DNA of 64,000 bases from VBOC01 sp964512655 (GCA_964512655.1 CAZEJT010000002.1:372001-436000), one strand, 5' to 3'; counted from the stretch's first letter, positions 27,143 through 36,150 are shown. Notes: a model not told the origin generated them from the letters alone. Program-made: numbers and translations.

Positions 27143-27210
27143 TGCATTAGCGCCGCCCCCCGCACGGAGCAAGAAACGCACGATCTGCGCTCATCTTGTC
27201 TGCCGAGACC

Positions 27211-28929
27211 ATGAACCGTCGTACCTTCCTCGAAACTGTTCCCAAGACGAAATCCCGCGATGTCGAAGTAGACCCGGGCGGACGGCAGCAAGAGCAGGTA
27301 AGCAAGTACGCCAACAAAGTCCTCCCCAGGGTCGCACGGACGACAGCCGGGCTGGAACCCTACGCCGGCCCGTGGGGGTTCGACCAGGCCGCCCACCTTC
27401 TCAGACGAACGATGTTCGGACCGGCGAAGAGCGAGATTCAGAGCGTGCTCTCCCTCGGCATGAGCCAGGCAATCACCCAGCTCCTCGCGGATTCTGCCGC
27501 CCCAAATCCTCCGCTCACAACCAATTCCACTGATATCGATGTCCCCGTCGGACAGACGTGGGTCAACAGCCCCAAGCTGAATTCGAACGGCAACAATCCG
27601 AACGGTTCCCGGCTGGTGTCCCTGAAAGCGTGGTGGGTGGGCTTGATGATAGGCCAGCCGGTGTCGGCCCGTGAGAGGATGGCACTCTTCTGGCACAATC
27701 ACCTGGTGACGGAGGCCGACGTGGTGGGCGATGCGAGGTTTTCCTACCGGTACGCTGCGCTCCTGCGGCAGTATGCGCTCGGGAATTACCGGACTCTGAT
27801 GAAGCAGGTCACGATCGACGGAGCGATGCTCCGGTATCTCAATGGAGACACTAGCACCGCCGCGCATCCGAATGAAAACTACGGGCGCGAGCTCCAGGAG
27901 CTCTTCACCATCGGTAAGGGCCCTGAAATCTCCCCCGGTAATTATACAAACTACACCGAAGCCGACGTGCAGGCGGCGGCACGGGTCCTCACGGGCTGGA
28001 GGGAAGACGGCACGAACATCAACACCTATTTCACCGCATCGCGCCACGATAGCACGAACAAGCAGTTTTCTTCGGACTACGGCAACGCGGTCATCGTGGG
28101 CCAGACGGGAACAGCCGGCGCAAACGAGGTCGATACCCTTCTGGACATGATCTTTGCGCAGGCCGAGACCGCCAGGGCTCTCTGCCGGAAACTCTACCGC
28201 TGGTTTGTCTATTACCTGATCGACAGCACGGTCGAAGCGAACGTGATCTCCCCGATGGCCGATCTGCTCCGCTCGAACGGTTATGAGATCAAGCCGGTCC
28301 TCCAGGCCCTTCTCGGAAGCGCCCATTTCTACGACCCGGTGAATATCGGCTGCGTGATCAAAGATCCGTTGGAACTCGCCGCAGGCATCTGCCGTCAGTT
28401 CTCCATCGCATTCCCCGATTCGTCCAATGTGGTGGCGCAGTATGGACAGTGGAATTACATACGGTCTCAGGCCGCGAATATGCAGCTCGACCCCGGGGAT
28501 CCGCCGAATGTCGCCGGGTGGCCGGCCCTCTATCAGATCCCCCAGTATTATGAGCTGTGGATCAACTCAGACACTCTTCCGAGGAGAAACCAGCTCACCG
28601 ATACCCTCGCCGGCAGCGGGCACTCAGGCAACGGAACGACGATCGTCGTCGACCCGATCGCATTCGCAAACCAGGTCTCCGATCCGTCGGATCCGAACAA
28701 GGTTGTCGCCGAGTTTTCTCAGGTCCTCTTTCCTATTGCGATCACCGATAATCAGAAGGCCTTCCTGAAGGACACGCTCATTCCCGGGCTCCCGGATTAT
28801 GAGTGGACGAATGAATGGAATACATACAAGGCCGACCCGACGAATGCCATGAAGCTCAGCGCCGTGAAAACGAAACTGCAGGCGTTGATCAAGTTCATGA
28901 TGGAGATGCCTGAGTACCAATTGATGTAA
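27211..28929 (+). CDS. DUF1800 family protein
   Basis: 572 residues from ATG 27,211, chosen over the TTG at 27,196 because it starts MNRRTFLE, the usual form. DUF1800 features include AAHLLRRTMFGP near residue 65, RERMALFWHNHL, NENYGRELQELF, the VLTGWR segment, and a C-terminal NVAGWP and LMEMPEYQLM-like end. DUF1800 and DUF1501 genes almost always occur as a pair, exported and of unknown function. The twin Arg at the N-terminus hints at Tat export, but a hydrophobic core is not obvious. Twelve bases separate it from its partner. Confidence 0.9.
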   Translation: MNRRTFLETVPKTKSRDVEVDPGGRQQEQVSKYANKVLPRVARTTAGLEPYAGPWGFDQAAHLLRRTMFGPAKSEIQSVLSLGMSQAITQLLADSAAPNPPLTTNSTDIDVPVGQTWVNSPKLNSNGNNPNGSRLVSLKAWWVGLMIGQPVSARERMALFWHNHLVTEADVVGDARFSYRYAALLRQYALGNYRTLMKQVTIDGAMLRYLNGDTSTAAHPNENYGRELQELFTIGKGPEISPGNYTNYTEADVQAAARVLTGWREDGTNINTYFTASRHDSTNKQFSSDYGNAVIVGQTGTAGANEVDTLLDMIFAQAETARALCRKLYRWFVYYLIDSTVEANVISPMADLLRSNGYEIKPVLQALLGSAHFYDPVNIGCVIKDPLELAAGICRQFSIAFPDSSNVVAQYGQWNYIRSQAANMQLDPGDPPNVAGWPALYQIPQYYELWINSDTLPRRNQLTDTLAGSGHSGNGTTIVVDPIAFANQVSDPSDPNKVVAEFSQVLFPIAITDNQKAFLKDTLIPGLPDYEWTNEWNTYKADPTNAMKLSAVKTKLQALIKFMMEMPEYQLM

Positions 28930-28941
28930 AACAGAGGGCGG

Positions 28942-30570
28942 ATGAAGAGACGAGACTTCATAAAGAAAACCGTACCGGTTTCCGTCCTGCCGCTGTTCAT
29001 GGGAGGGTTCACCTTCCGCGCCTACGGCCGCTCCCCGTATCTGGAAACTCTCGTCGCCTCCGGTACCGAAACGGACCGCGTCCTCGTCGTCATACAGCTC
29101 AACGGCGGCAATGACGGCCTCAACACGGTCATTCCGCTCGATGAATACTACGCGCTCGCCGCCGCGCGCAACAACATCCTGATCGCCGAGAACAAGGTTC
29201 TCAAGCTCACCGACAAGACCGGACTGCACCCCTCCATGCCCGAGATGCAGTCGCTCTTTGTCGCCAACAAGCTTGCGGTCGTCCAGGGCGTCACCTACCC
29301 GAATCCCAACCTCTCGCATTTCCGTGCAACCGACATCTGGCTCAGCGCGTCGGATTACGACCAGGTCGTCCCCAGCGGATGGTTGGGGAGGTATCTTGAC
29401 CAGGAGTATCCCGATTTCCCGAACGGTTACCCTAACGTCGTCAGTCCCGATCCGCTTGCCATACAGATCGGTTCGGTTCTCTCTCCGGGGCTCCAGGGTC
29501 CGTCGGTGTCGATGGGCATGGCCATCACAAGCCCCTCGTCGTTTTATCAGATAGTTTCCGGGGGAGTCGATCAGGCCCCAAACACCCCCGCCGGGCACGA
29601 ACTGACGTTCATCCGCCAGGTCGTGCAGCAGACCCAGCAGTACGCGACCGTGATCCAGGCTGCGGCCGGCAAGGGAAAGAATTACTCCAAGTTGTATCCT
29701 CAGGCGGGGAAGAACTCCCTCGCCGACCAATTGAAGATCGTCGCCCAGCTTATTGCGGGCGGCTTGAAGACGAGGATCTACGTCGTCAACCTTGGCGGCT
29801 TCGACACTCATTCGTCGCAGGTCGACACCACGACCGGGACGGACGTAGGGACTCACGCGACGCTTCTCGGAAAACTCTCCGCCGCTATCGCCGCGTTCCA
29901 GGACGACGTCATGCTCGCCGGAAACCAGGAGCGGGTGATCGGCATGACGTTCTCCGAGTTCGGGAGGAGAATCCTCTCCAATGCAAGCGCGGGCACCGAT
30001 CACGGAACGGCGGCTCCGATGTTTATCTTTGGACGGAGGGTGAACGCGGGAATCATCGGAGCCAATCCGGTGATACCGCAGAATGCCACTGTGAACGACA
30101 ACCTTGCGCTGGAGTATGATTTCAGGGCCGTGTACTCTTCACTCCTGAAAGAATGGTTCGGCGTTCCGGAATCCGAACTGCAGACAGTCCTCTTTAGGGA
30201 TTTCCAGGAGGTTCCGCTCATCTCGGTCCCCGGCCAGCCGCCCAAGCCCGATCCCTGGGTGCATCCGAGCGGGAAGACCGGCATTTCCGGCGGCTCCGAC
30301 GGCTCGAACTTCAGCAGGGGGCTCCTCGGAAATTTCCCGAACCCGTTCAACCCGACGACCCGGATTCGATTCTCCACAAACGGAGACAGGATCGAGCTGA
30401 GAGTGTACGACTCCGTCGGCCGTCTCGTGCGCACGCTCGCCTCCGGATCGTTCCCGCCCGGCGAGCACGAGGTCGTCTTCGACGCATCCGACCTTCCGGC
30501 CGGAATCTACTACTGCCGGATGCTGAGCGGAGATTTCCAGCAGGTCCAGTCGATGCTCCTCGTGAAATAA
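28942..30570 (+). CDS. DUF1501 family protein with T9SS sorting domain
   Basis: 542 residues. The N-terminus KRRDFIKKTVPVSVLPLFMGG looks like a Tat signal. The DUF1501 core has VVIQLNGGNDGLNTVIP, LHPSMPEM, NLSHFRATDIW, NLGGFDTHSSQ and GMTFSEFGRR; the fold is sulfatase/alkaline-phosphatase-like. The last ~80 residues are a type-A T9SS sorting domain beginning FPNPFNPTTRIRF and ending in a Lys. It would cross the inner membrane, probably folded, then be exported to the surface by T9SS. A purine-rich agaggg lies before the ATG. Confidence 0.92.
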   Translation: MKRRDFIKKTVPVSVLPLFMGGFTFRAYGRSPYLETLVASGTETDRVLVVIQLNGGNDGLNTVIPLDEYYALAAARNNILIAENKVLKLTDKTGLHPSMPEMQSLFVANKLAVVQGVTYPNPNLSHFRATDIWLSASDYDQVVPSGWLGRYLDQEYPDFPNGYPNVVSPDPLAIQIGSVLSPGLQGPSVSMGMAITSPSSFYQIVSGGVDQAPNTPAGHELTFIRQVVQQTQQYATVIQAAAGKGKNYSKLYPQAGKNSLADQLKIVAQLIAGGLKTRIYVVNLGGFDTHSSQVDTTTGTDVGTHATLLGKLSAAIAAFQDDVMLAGNQERVIGMTFSEFGRRILSNASAGTDHGTAAPMFIFGRRVNAGIIGANPVIPQNATVNDNLALEYDFRAVYSSLLKEWFGVPESELQTVLFRDFQEVPLISVPGQPPKPDPWVHPSGKTGISGGSDGSNFSRGLLGNFPNPFNPTTRIRFSTNGDRIELRVYDSVGRLVRTLASGSFPPGEHEVVFDASDLPAGIYYCRMLSGDFQQVQSMLLVK

Positions 30571-30859
30571 TCCCGCGCTGGACGGGACCTCGCTTTCTTT
30601 CGGGCCTACTCCGGATCTCCCCGTCTCTGCCGATGGGCGCAGGCTTCCGCCCGCGCGGTTGCTCGATGCGCGCACCCTGAAGGGTGCGCCTACCTTGTTT
30701 ATGATCTGGCTCTGATTGCAGTTGGTAGGCGCCGGCTTTAGCCGGCGTACGTGTTTCACGCCAGCCCAAACGTCGCCGCACCACCCGCGCTATTGATTTT
30801 CAGATGTTTTCTTCGCTTATTGATCGCAATTTCATGAGAGCGATCGAGATCACCGCTGA
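30571..30859 (+). other. Intergenic spacer with REP-like palindromes
   Basis: A 289-base gap between the DUF1501 and histidine kinase genes. It contains the composite palindromic element described at 30,670-30,750 and no credible coding frame. No strong promoter was seen for the kinase gene. Confidence 0.6.
30670..30750. repeat. Composite palindromic (REP-like) element
   Basis: Two hairpins in inverted arrangement: gcgcaccctgaagggtgcgc (30,670-30,689) and gccggctttagccggc (30,731-30,746). They are joined by outer arms gcgcctacc/ggtaggcgc that pair with each other. The same two hairpin types (CCTGAAGGG and GGCTTTAGCC loops with ctac flanks) recur at 46,675-46,780, so this is a dispersed family. 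Confidence 0.75.
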
Positions 30860-32266
30860 ATGAACCTTCCCTTCCGAAAGATCTCCAACTACAAGCTCTT
30901 CCTTCAGATCGGTTTTGGCTTCCTCATTCTCCTCATCGCTCTGACCGGCGGCTCGATCGTCTACCTCGGGTCTGCCATCCAGGAAGACATCGAGTTCATT
31001 CAGGACAAGTATACCCAGAGCGTCAGGATCATCGGTCAGATTGAAACGGATTTCAATCTTATGAGGGTCTACGTCCGCGATCTTATCCTGAGACAGACCC
31101 CGGCCGAACGCCACGTCGAACGGGCGCAGATCGACTCGATCGCGCTCCACATCGTCTCCATGATTCCTGATGCCCAGGCGCTGATGGTTCACCCTCTGGA
31201 GAAAGCGTACTTCCTCAGGTATATCACGGCGTTCGATGAATACTTCGATGCGATCAAGGAAGTGACAGACAGCGCGGAGGCGGGGAAGGGAGCCGTCGCG
31301 AACGCCATCCTGACGACGAAGGTGGTCCCGTTCCGCAGAAACCTCGCCGAAATCTCAAGCAAGCTCGTGGCGGCCAACATCACCGCCGCGGAAGATGCGC
31401 GAACGCACATCAACCGGCTCCAGGCCACATTCCTCCTCTGGGGCGCCCTGATCATGGTCCTCTCCCTCGGGATGAGTTTGTTCATATATAGGTTCGTTTC
31501 ATCGCGCTTCAACGAGTACATCTCGCGGATCATGTCGGAGGAGCGGGAAAAGGGGAAACTTCTGGAGCTTCTCACGGCCCGGCAGAAGAAGATCGAGAAT
31601 CTGATGATCAACCTTTCAACCGTCGAGGAAAACCAGAGAAAACGGTTTTCGTATGACCTCCACGACGCCATCGGTCACGGGCTGACGGCGGCGAAGTTCT
31701 ACCTCGATTCGGCAAAAACCGAATTCGTGAACGGTTCCGTCAAGGGAAAGGAATTCCTCGACAAGGCCGTGGAGACGATCAAGGGCACGCTCACCGATGT
31801 GAAGAGGATCTCCTATGAGCTCCGGCCCACGCTGCTCGACGACGTTGATTTCACGGCCGCGGTGAAACAGTTCGTCTCGGAGTTCGAACGGCGGACGGGA
31901 ATCCGTGTGATCACGGAGATCGCCCTGACGCCCGAACCCCTGCATTCGCTCGTCGAAATCAACCTCTACAGGATTATCCAGGAATCATTCACCAATATCG
32001 AAAAGCACGCGGGCGCGAAGAGCGTGACCCTCCAGGTCATGGGGAGAAACGACGGGACCGTCGCGCTCTCCATCAGCGATGACGGGAGAGGCTTCGAGGT
32101 GCGGGATGTCGCGTTCAGCACCGACAACTCGCATCTGGGGCTCCGCAACATCATCGAACGGGGCGAGCTGATCGGCGGAATCGTGCTCATCGAATCACGC
32201 CGGAACAGAGGGACCGAGATCAACATCGAGCTTCCGCCGGTACCCCGGGATTCCGGGCATGATTAA
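30860..32266 (+). CDS. NarL-family sensor histidine kinase
   Basis: 468 residues. Spans at about 13-37 and 190-212 flank a helical sensor region of ~150 residues resembling a four-helix-bundle (4HB-MCP) input domain. A linker coiled coil leads to HisKA_3 with phospho-acceptor H268 in DLHDAIGHGL. An HATPase domain follows with N-box NLYRIIQESFTNIEKHA and G-box DDGRGFEV and GLRNIIER. It should autophosphorylate in response to a periplasmic signal. It overlaps the response regulator gene by eight bases, fixing the pair as a two-component system. Confidence 0.93.
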   Translation: MNLPFRKISNYKLFLQIGFGFLILLIALTGGSIVYLGSAIQEDIEFIQDKYTQSVRIIGQIETDFNLMRVYVRDLILRQTPAERHVERAQIDSIALHIVSMIPDAQALMVHPLEKAYFLRYITAFDEYFDAIKEVTDSAEAGKGAVANAILTTKVVPFRRNLAEISSKLVAANITAAEDARTHINRLQATFLLWGALIMVLSLGMSLFIYRFVSSRFNEYISRIMSEEREKGKLLELLTARQKKIENLMINLSTVEENQRKRFSYDLHDAIGHGLTAAKFYLDSAKTEFVNGSVKGKEFLDKAVETIKGTLTDVKRISYELRPTLLDDVDFTAAVKQFVSEFERRTGIRVITEIALTPEPLHSLVEINLYRIIQESFTNIEKHAGAKSVTLQVMGRNDGTVALSISDDGRGFEVRDVAFSTDNSHLGLRNIIERGELIGGIVLIESRRNRGTEINIELPPVPRDSGHD

Positions 32267-32906
32267 GGTCTTCATCGCAGACGATCATCACCTCGTGCGC
32301 GAGGGAATCTCCCTCCTCCTCGAGCAGGAGCCGGACATCTCCGTCGTGGGCCAGGCGGCCGACGGAGAAAGCGCCATCGCCTCAATCGGCAAGCTCAAGC
32401 CGGATATCGTCATCCTCGACATCAGCATGCCCGGCGTCAACGGCATCGAGGCCGCCCGGAGGGTCATCGCCGAAGGATTCAAGGGGAGGATCATCGTGCT
32501 GACGCAGTACGACAAGGAGGAGTATGTCCGCAAGGCGATCCAGGTGGGGGCGAGCGGCTACCTGCTGAAGGACAGTCTCAAATCGGAGGTCATCGAGGCG
32601 ATCCGGAAAATTTCCGGGGGCGAGATATACGTCAGCTCTTCGATCTCGAGAATTCTCGTCGAAGAATACCTTCAGCAGCTGAAACGGAAACAGATCACCA
32701 GAGAGATCCCCGAGCTCACTTCCCGGGAGACGGAGGTTCTCAGCCTCATCGCAGGGGGCCTCTCCAGCAAGCAGATTGCAGACAAGCTTTTTCTCAGCAT
32801 CCGCACGATCGATTTTCACCGCGCGAACATCACCCAAAAACTTGGCATCCATGATGTGGCGGGACTTACACGATTCGCCATCAAGCATGGATTGGTCAAG
32901 ATCTGA
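32259..32906 (+). CDS. NarL/FixJ-type response regulator
   Basis: 215 residues. The receiver domain has the acidic pocket FIADDHH, phospho-acceptor D54 (VILDISMPG), a conserved Thr (VLTQYD) and Lys (LLKDSLKSE). The C-terminal LuxR-type helix-turn-helix begins ELTSRETEVLSLIAGG and has IADKLFLSIRTIDFHRANI. It is the partner of the overlapping histidine kinase. Likely targets are unknown, but palindromes directly downstream, ahead of the pilin-like gene, are candidate operators. Confidence 0.95.
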   Translation: MIKVFIADDHHLVREGISLLLEQEPDISVVGQAADGESAIASIGKLKPDIVILDISMPGVNGIEAARRVIAEGFKGRIIVLTQYDKEEYVRKAIQVGASGYLLKDSLKSEVIEAIRKISGGEIYVSSSISRILVEEYLQQLKRKQITREIPELTSRETEVLSLIAGGLSSKQIADKLFLSIRTIDFHRANITQKLGIHDVAGLTRFAIKHGLVKI

Positions 32907-32911
32907 TACCT

Positions 32912-32935
32912 CGTAGTACTACGGGGATCCCCGTA
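32912..32935. promoter_or_regulatory. Overlapping palindromes, candidate response-regulator operator
   Basis: cgtagtactacg (32,912-32,923) is a perfect 12-base palindrome, and tacggggatccccgta (32,920-32,935) a perfect 16-base palindrome sharing four bases with it. They lie just after the response regulator stop and about 80 bases upstream of the predicted start of the pilin-like transcript. A third gtagta motif occurs at 33,001-33,006. There is no T-tract, so a terminator is less likely. Confidence 0.4.
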
Positions 32936-32971
32936 ACGCCGCTGCTTCCGAAAAACCCGCAGTTTTGTTGA

Positions 32972-33000
32972 TTGATCCCGAAGCGATTATTCGATATCCT
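32972..33000 (+). promoter_or_regulatory. Candidate promoter of the pilin-like gene
   Basis: TTGATC (32,972-32,977), 17-base spacer, TATCCT (32,995-33,000). Predicted start near 33,007, about 57 bases before the TTG start codon. Confidence 0.45.
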
Positions 33001-33063
33001 GTAGTAGTGATTCTTGCGAAATGGTCTTTTTCGCGCGAAATAGTGAAAATGAAGTGACTTTAA

Positions 33064-33453
33064 TTGGGACAGCAACAGCTACTGCTGATCATACTCGGGG
33101 TGATTCTGGTAGGAATCGCCATTGCCGTTGGTATCGGGCTCTTCGGTGCCTCGAGCACTCAGTCGAACAAGGACGGAGTCACTGCGGGACTGATCAATGT
33201 TGCTGCAGATGCTTACCAATTTAAGGTCCGGCCCACGTCGCTCGGCGGCGGGAGCAACAGGTATAACGGCGGAGGCGGTTACGCCATCCCGTCGAAATTG
33301 AAGGCAGACGACAACGGCACGTACGTAGCAGGGACCGTGGGCGCCAACACGGTAACGATACTTGGAACGTCTTCGATCAATACCCTGTGGGTAGCGACGT
33401 GTACGGAGGATGACACCGGCAAAACGACGATCGACTACGGAAGTGGCTGGTAA
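33064..33453 (+). CDS. Small pilin-like protein
   Basis: 129 residues starting at an in-frame TTG (33,064). The N-terminus is MGQQQLLLIILGVILVGIAI: a short leader ending in Gly followed by a long hydrophobic helix, as in type IV pilins, although the usual Glu at position 5 of the mature chain is missing. The remaining ~100 residues are Gly-, Asn- and Thr-rich and probably beta-structured. Its own promoter and a strong terminator frame it as a single-gene transcript, which suits an abundant structural protein. A simple membrane-anchored protein is the alternative. Confidence 0.6.
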   Translation: MGQQQLLLIILGVILVGIAIAVGIGLFGASSTQSNKDGVTAGLINVAADAYQFKVRPTSLGGGSNRYNGGGGYAIPSKLKADDNGTYVAGTVGANTVTILGTSSINTLWVATCTEDDTGKTTIDYGSGW

Positions 33454-33524
33454 GATGGTCTGAACGATTGTGTTCCACAAATAAACGCTCCACCAACTGC
33501 TGTTCCTCTAAATAACGTGGTTGG

Positions 33525-33559
33525 GAAGCCGCGGGTTGCCCCTCGCGGCTTCTTTGTTT
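33525..33559 (+). terminator. Rho-independent terminator after the pilin-like gene
   Basis: Perfect nine-base stem gaagccgcg (33,525-33,533) / cgcggcttc (33,544-33,552) followed by tttgttt. It also excludes upstream start codons for the ABC transporter gene that would lie within it. Confidence 0.85.
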
Positions 33560-33651
33560 CCGGCCCTCCCTCAAATCTGTCAGCCCGTCGGACGCGCGCT
33601 CCGCCGGACCCCGCCAGGGCAAGTAACTGCCGATTTCGCTATCTTGAATGC

Positions 33652-35442
33652 ATGAAACTCCTCCTCGAGTATCTCAAGAATTACTGGAAACTCGTTCTCC
33701 TCGCCCTCTTTCTCGCGGCGGTCAACCAGGTTTTTTCGCTCCTCGACCCGCTGATTTTCCGCCACATCATCGACAGCTATGTTACGCGCTTCAAGGAGTA
33801 CACCGAATCGGAGTTTTTTAGCGGTGTGGGGCTCCTCCTTGCCGCTGCCGTCGGCGTGGCGTTCGTCTCCCGCGTGGCAAAGAATTTCCAGGATTATTAT
33901 ATCAACACCATCACCCAGAAGCTCGGGGCTCAGATCTACTCCGACGGGTTGCGGCATTCACTCGAGCTTCCCTATCAGGTGTTCGAAGATCAGCGGAGCG
34001 GAGAGACCCTCGGTAAGCTGCAGAAGGTGCGATCAGACGTGGAGCGCCTGATCGGGGTCCTCATCAACGTGGTCTTTACCACCCTGGTCGGCGTCGTCTT
34101 CGTGATGATCTATGCCTTCAGCGTCCACTGGCTCATTGCCCCGGTCTATTTTTCGACGGTCCCGCTTCTTGCCTTTCTGAGCTCGGTTATCAGCAGGAAG
34201 ATCAAGACCGTGCAGAAAGTCATTGTGGGCGAGACGACCGCCCTGGCAGGTTCGACCACCGAATCGCTCCGGAACATAGAGCTCGTCAAGAGCCTCGGCC
34301 TTGCCCAGCAGGAAATCGGACGGTTGAACTCGACGACTCAAAAAATCCTGAAGCTCGAGCTGAAAAAGGTCCGGTACCTGCGAAGCCTCAGTTTCATTCA
34401 GGGAACCGCGGTGAACTTCCTCAGGACGAGCATCCTCGGATTGATGCTCTATCTGATCTTCGCGCAGGAAATAACGTTCGGACAGTTCTTCTCCCTCTGG
34501 ATTTACTCTTTCTTTATCTTCGGCCCGCTTCAGGAGCTTGGCAACGTCATCAACATTTACCGCGAGACCGAGGTCTCCCTCAACAATCTGAAGGACATTC
34601 TGAACACCCCCAAGGAGCCGAGGCCCCTTCATCCCGTGTCTTTGGGGGAAATCCGGTCGCTCACGTTCGAGCATGTCGGGTTCAGGCACCAATCCGCGAC
34701 GGTGGACGCTCTGCAGGACATTTCCTTTTCGGTGGCAAGGGGGGAAACGATCGCGTTCGTGGGCCCATCCGGATCGGGCAAGAGTACGCTCGTCAAGCTC
34801 CTCGTGGGCCTCTATCCCCCCCAGAAGGGACGCACGCTCTACAACGGCCACCCGTCCACCGAAGTGGACCTCGACCAGTTGCGGGAGCGGATCGGATTCG
34901 TCACTCAGGACACTCAGTTATTTTCCGGAACGATCCGGGAGAATCTCCTCTTTGTAAACCCGCGCGCGACGGATCTGGAGTGCATGGAGGTCCTCCGGCA
35001 AGCGGCCTGCCAAAGCCTCCTTGCCCGCGCGAACCAGGGGCTTGACACCCTCATCGGCGAGGGGGGCGTAAAAGTCTCCGGCGGAGAGAAGCAGCGGCTC
35101 TCGATTGCGCGGGCTCTCCTCCGCCGTCCCGATTTGCTTGTATTCGATGAAGCCACATCGTCGCTCGACTCTCTGACTGAAGAGGAGATCAGCGCCACGA
35201 TCCGGGACGTCTCGATGCGAACGGACCTCATCACCATTCTTATCGCCCACCGGCTCTCCACCGTACTCCACGCAGACAGGATTTTCGTCCTGGAGCGCGG
35301 CCGCCTGATCGAGTCGGGAAAGCATCACGAACTGCTCGAGCAGAAGGGGCTTTATTATGCCATGTGGCGCCAGCAGATCGGCGAGCGAACCGACGGAGCG
35401 CTCTCGGCCGTGCTCACCGGTCCCGCGGCATTGACCGACTAG
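33652..35442 (+). CDS. ABCB-type ABC exporter, fused permease and ATPase
   Basis: 596 residues from ATG 33,652, chosen because longer in-frame starts lie inside the upstream terminator. Six membrane spans occupy about 1-310. The ATPase has Walker A VGPSGSGKSTLVK, Q-loop FVTQDTQLF, signature VSGGEKQRLSIA, Walker B LLVFDEATSSLD and H-loop IAHRLST. This is the homodimeric exporter class (MsbA, lipid or peptide/drug exporters). The neighbours do not reveal the substrate. Followed at 35,468-35,499 by a hairpin. Confidence 0.93.
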   Translation: MKLLLEYLKNYWKLVLLALFLAAVNQVFSLLDPLIFRHIIDSYVTRFKEYTESEFFSGVGLLLAAAVGVAFVSRVAKNFQDYYINTITQKLGAQIYSDGLRHSLELPYQVFEDQRSGETLGKLQKVRSDVERLIGVLINVVFTTLVGVVFVMIYAFSVHWLIAPVYFSTVPLLAFLSSVISRKIKTVQKVIVGETTALAGSTTESLRNIELVKSLGLAQQEIGRLNSTTQKILKLELKKVRYLRSLSFIQGTAVNFLRTSILGLMLYLIFAQEITFGQFFSLWIYSFFIFGPLQELGNVINIYRETEVSLNNLKDILNTPKEPRPLHPVSLGEIRSLTFEHVGFRHQSATVDALQDISFSVARGETIAFVGPSGSGKSTLVKLLVGLYPPQKGRTLYNGHPSTEVDLDQLRERIGFVTQDTQLFSGTIRENLLFVNPRATDLECMEVLRQAACQSLLARANQGLDTLIGEGGVKVSGGEKQRLSIARALLRRPDLLVFDEATSSLDSLTEEEISATIRDVSMRTDLITILIAHRLSTVLHADRIFVLERGRLIESGKHHELLEQKGLYYAMWRQQIGERTDGALSAVLTGPAALTD

Positions 35443-35467
35443 TCCTCCCCCGCAAGGCCGGGGATGA

Positions 35468-35499
35468 CAAAAAAGCCGGCTCCCCGCGGAGGGCCGGCT
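35468..35499 (-). terminator. Terminator, strong on minus strand and possibly bidirectional
   Basis: Stem agccggc (35,474-35,480) / gccggct (35,493-35,499). On the minus strand it is followed by six Ts (35,473-35,468), terminating the outer-membrane protein gene. On the plus strand gttgtaatt follows, a weaker signal for the ABC transporter gene. Confidence 0.75.
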
Positions 35500-35541
35500 G
35501 TTGTAATTGATGTGGTTGGCGGTTAAACCCGGAGCGCCGTC

Positions 35542-36150
35542 TTAGAATGAATACTCGACGCCTGCATCGATCACTCTCCTCTCATCCGCGTTCAGCAGGA
35601 AGTCCCCCCTTCGGATCGCATAGACCCCCCTGAGTTCAAGCCGGAACTCAAGGGATTGAGCGGTCCTCGCGAATAAACGCATCCCTGCCTCCGCTGAGGT
35701 GAGTGACGTCGACGCGTCATGGCCCGGGTTTCCAAAAAAATCCTCGCCGCCCAGGTAGGTAAGGGACACGAAATGGTGCGTCAGCCCGCCGAAGATCGCG
35801 ATCGGCAAAGGCCATTCTTTCAGCGCGCTCGAAGGATAAAATGCAAGCCTGATTCCCACAGTATGCCCATGAGCGGAATATTCGACAGTTTCGGTCAGGT
35901 GACCCTGATTTATTCCATCATCCCAATACCCCCAGAATGCCGACCACTGGAGATACTGCGGGAAGAACTGCCCTCCGATTTCTACCTCAGGGTAAAGCAC
36001 GTATTTCGTGGTTCGGCTTGCAGGGAACATAGTGGACGTGATGCCGACGTTTGCGCCGACTGAATTGAAACTGAGCTGGGCGCTTGCGGGAGTGATGAAA
36101 CTAATCGGCAGTACGATACCGGCCAACGCAAGACAGGGATTCGCTTTCAC
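35542..36150 (-). CDS. Secreted outer-membrane-like protein of unknown function
   Basis: 202 residues from the GTG at 36,150, chosen because ggagg lies six bases upstream and the protein then begins with a clean signal peptide (KANPCLALAGIVLPIS...PASAQ, cleavage near residue 25). The mature part has alternating-hydrophobicity strands (YPEVEIGGQFF, VGIRLAFYP, LEFRLELRGVYAI) and ends with an aromatic residue (VEYSF), as outer-membrane beta-barrels do. Its length would suit an eight-strand barrel. No specific family recognised. Confidence 0.7.
   Translation of the reverse strand: MKANPCLALAGIVLPISFITPASAQLSFNSVGANVGITSTMFPASRTTKYVLYPEVEIGGQFFPQYLQWSAFWGYWDDGINQGHLTETVEYSAHGHTVGIRLAFYPSSALKEWPLPIAIFGGLTHHFVSLTYLGGEDFFGNPGHDASTSLTSAEAGMRLFARTAQSLEFRLELRGVYAIRRGDFLLNADERRVIDAGVEYSF

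Noticed and set aside
28624..30003. Long minus-strand frame opposite the DUF1800/DUF1501 genes
   Set aside because: Low-complexity, Arg- and Asp-rich translation with no domain; the plus-strand genes are fully supported.
32920..32935. Palindrome after the response regulator as a terminator
   Set aside because: No T-tract follows on either strand, so an operator is the better reading.
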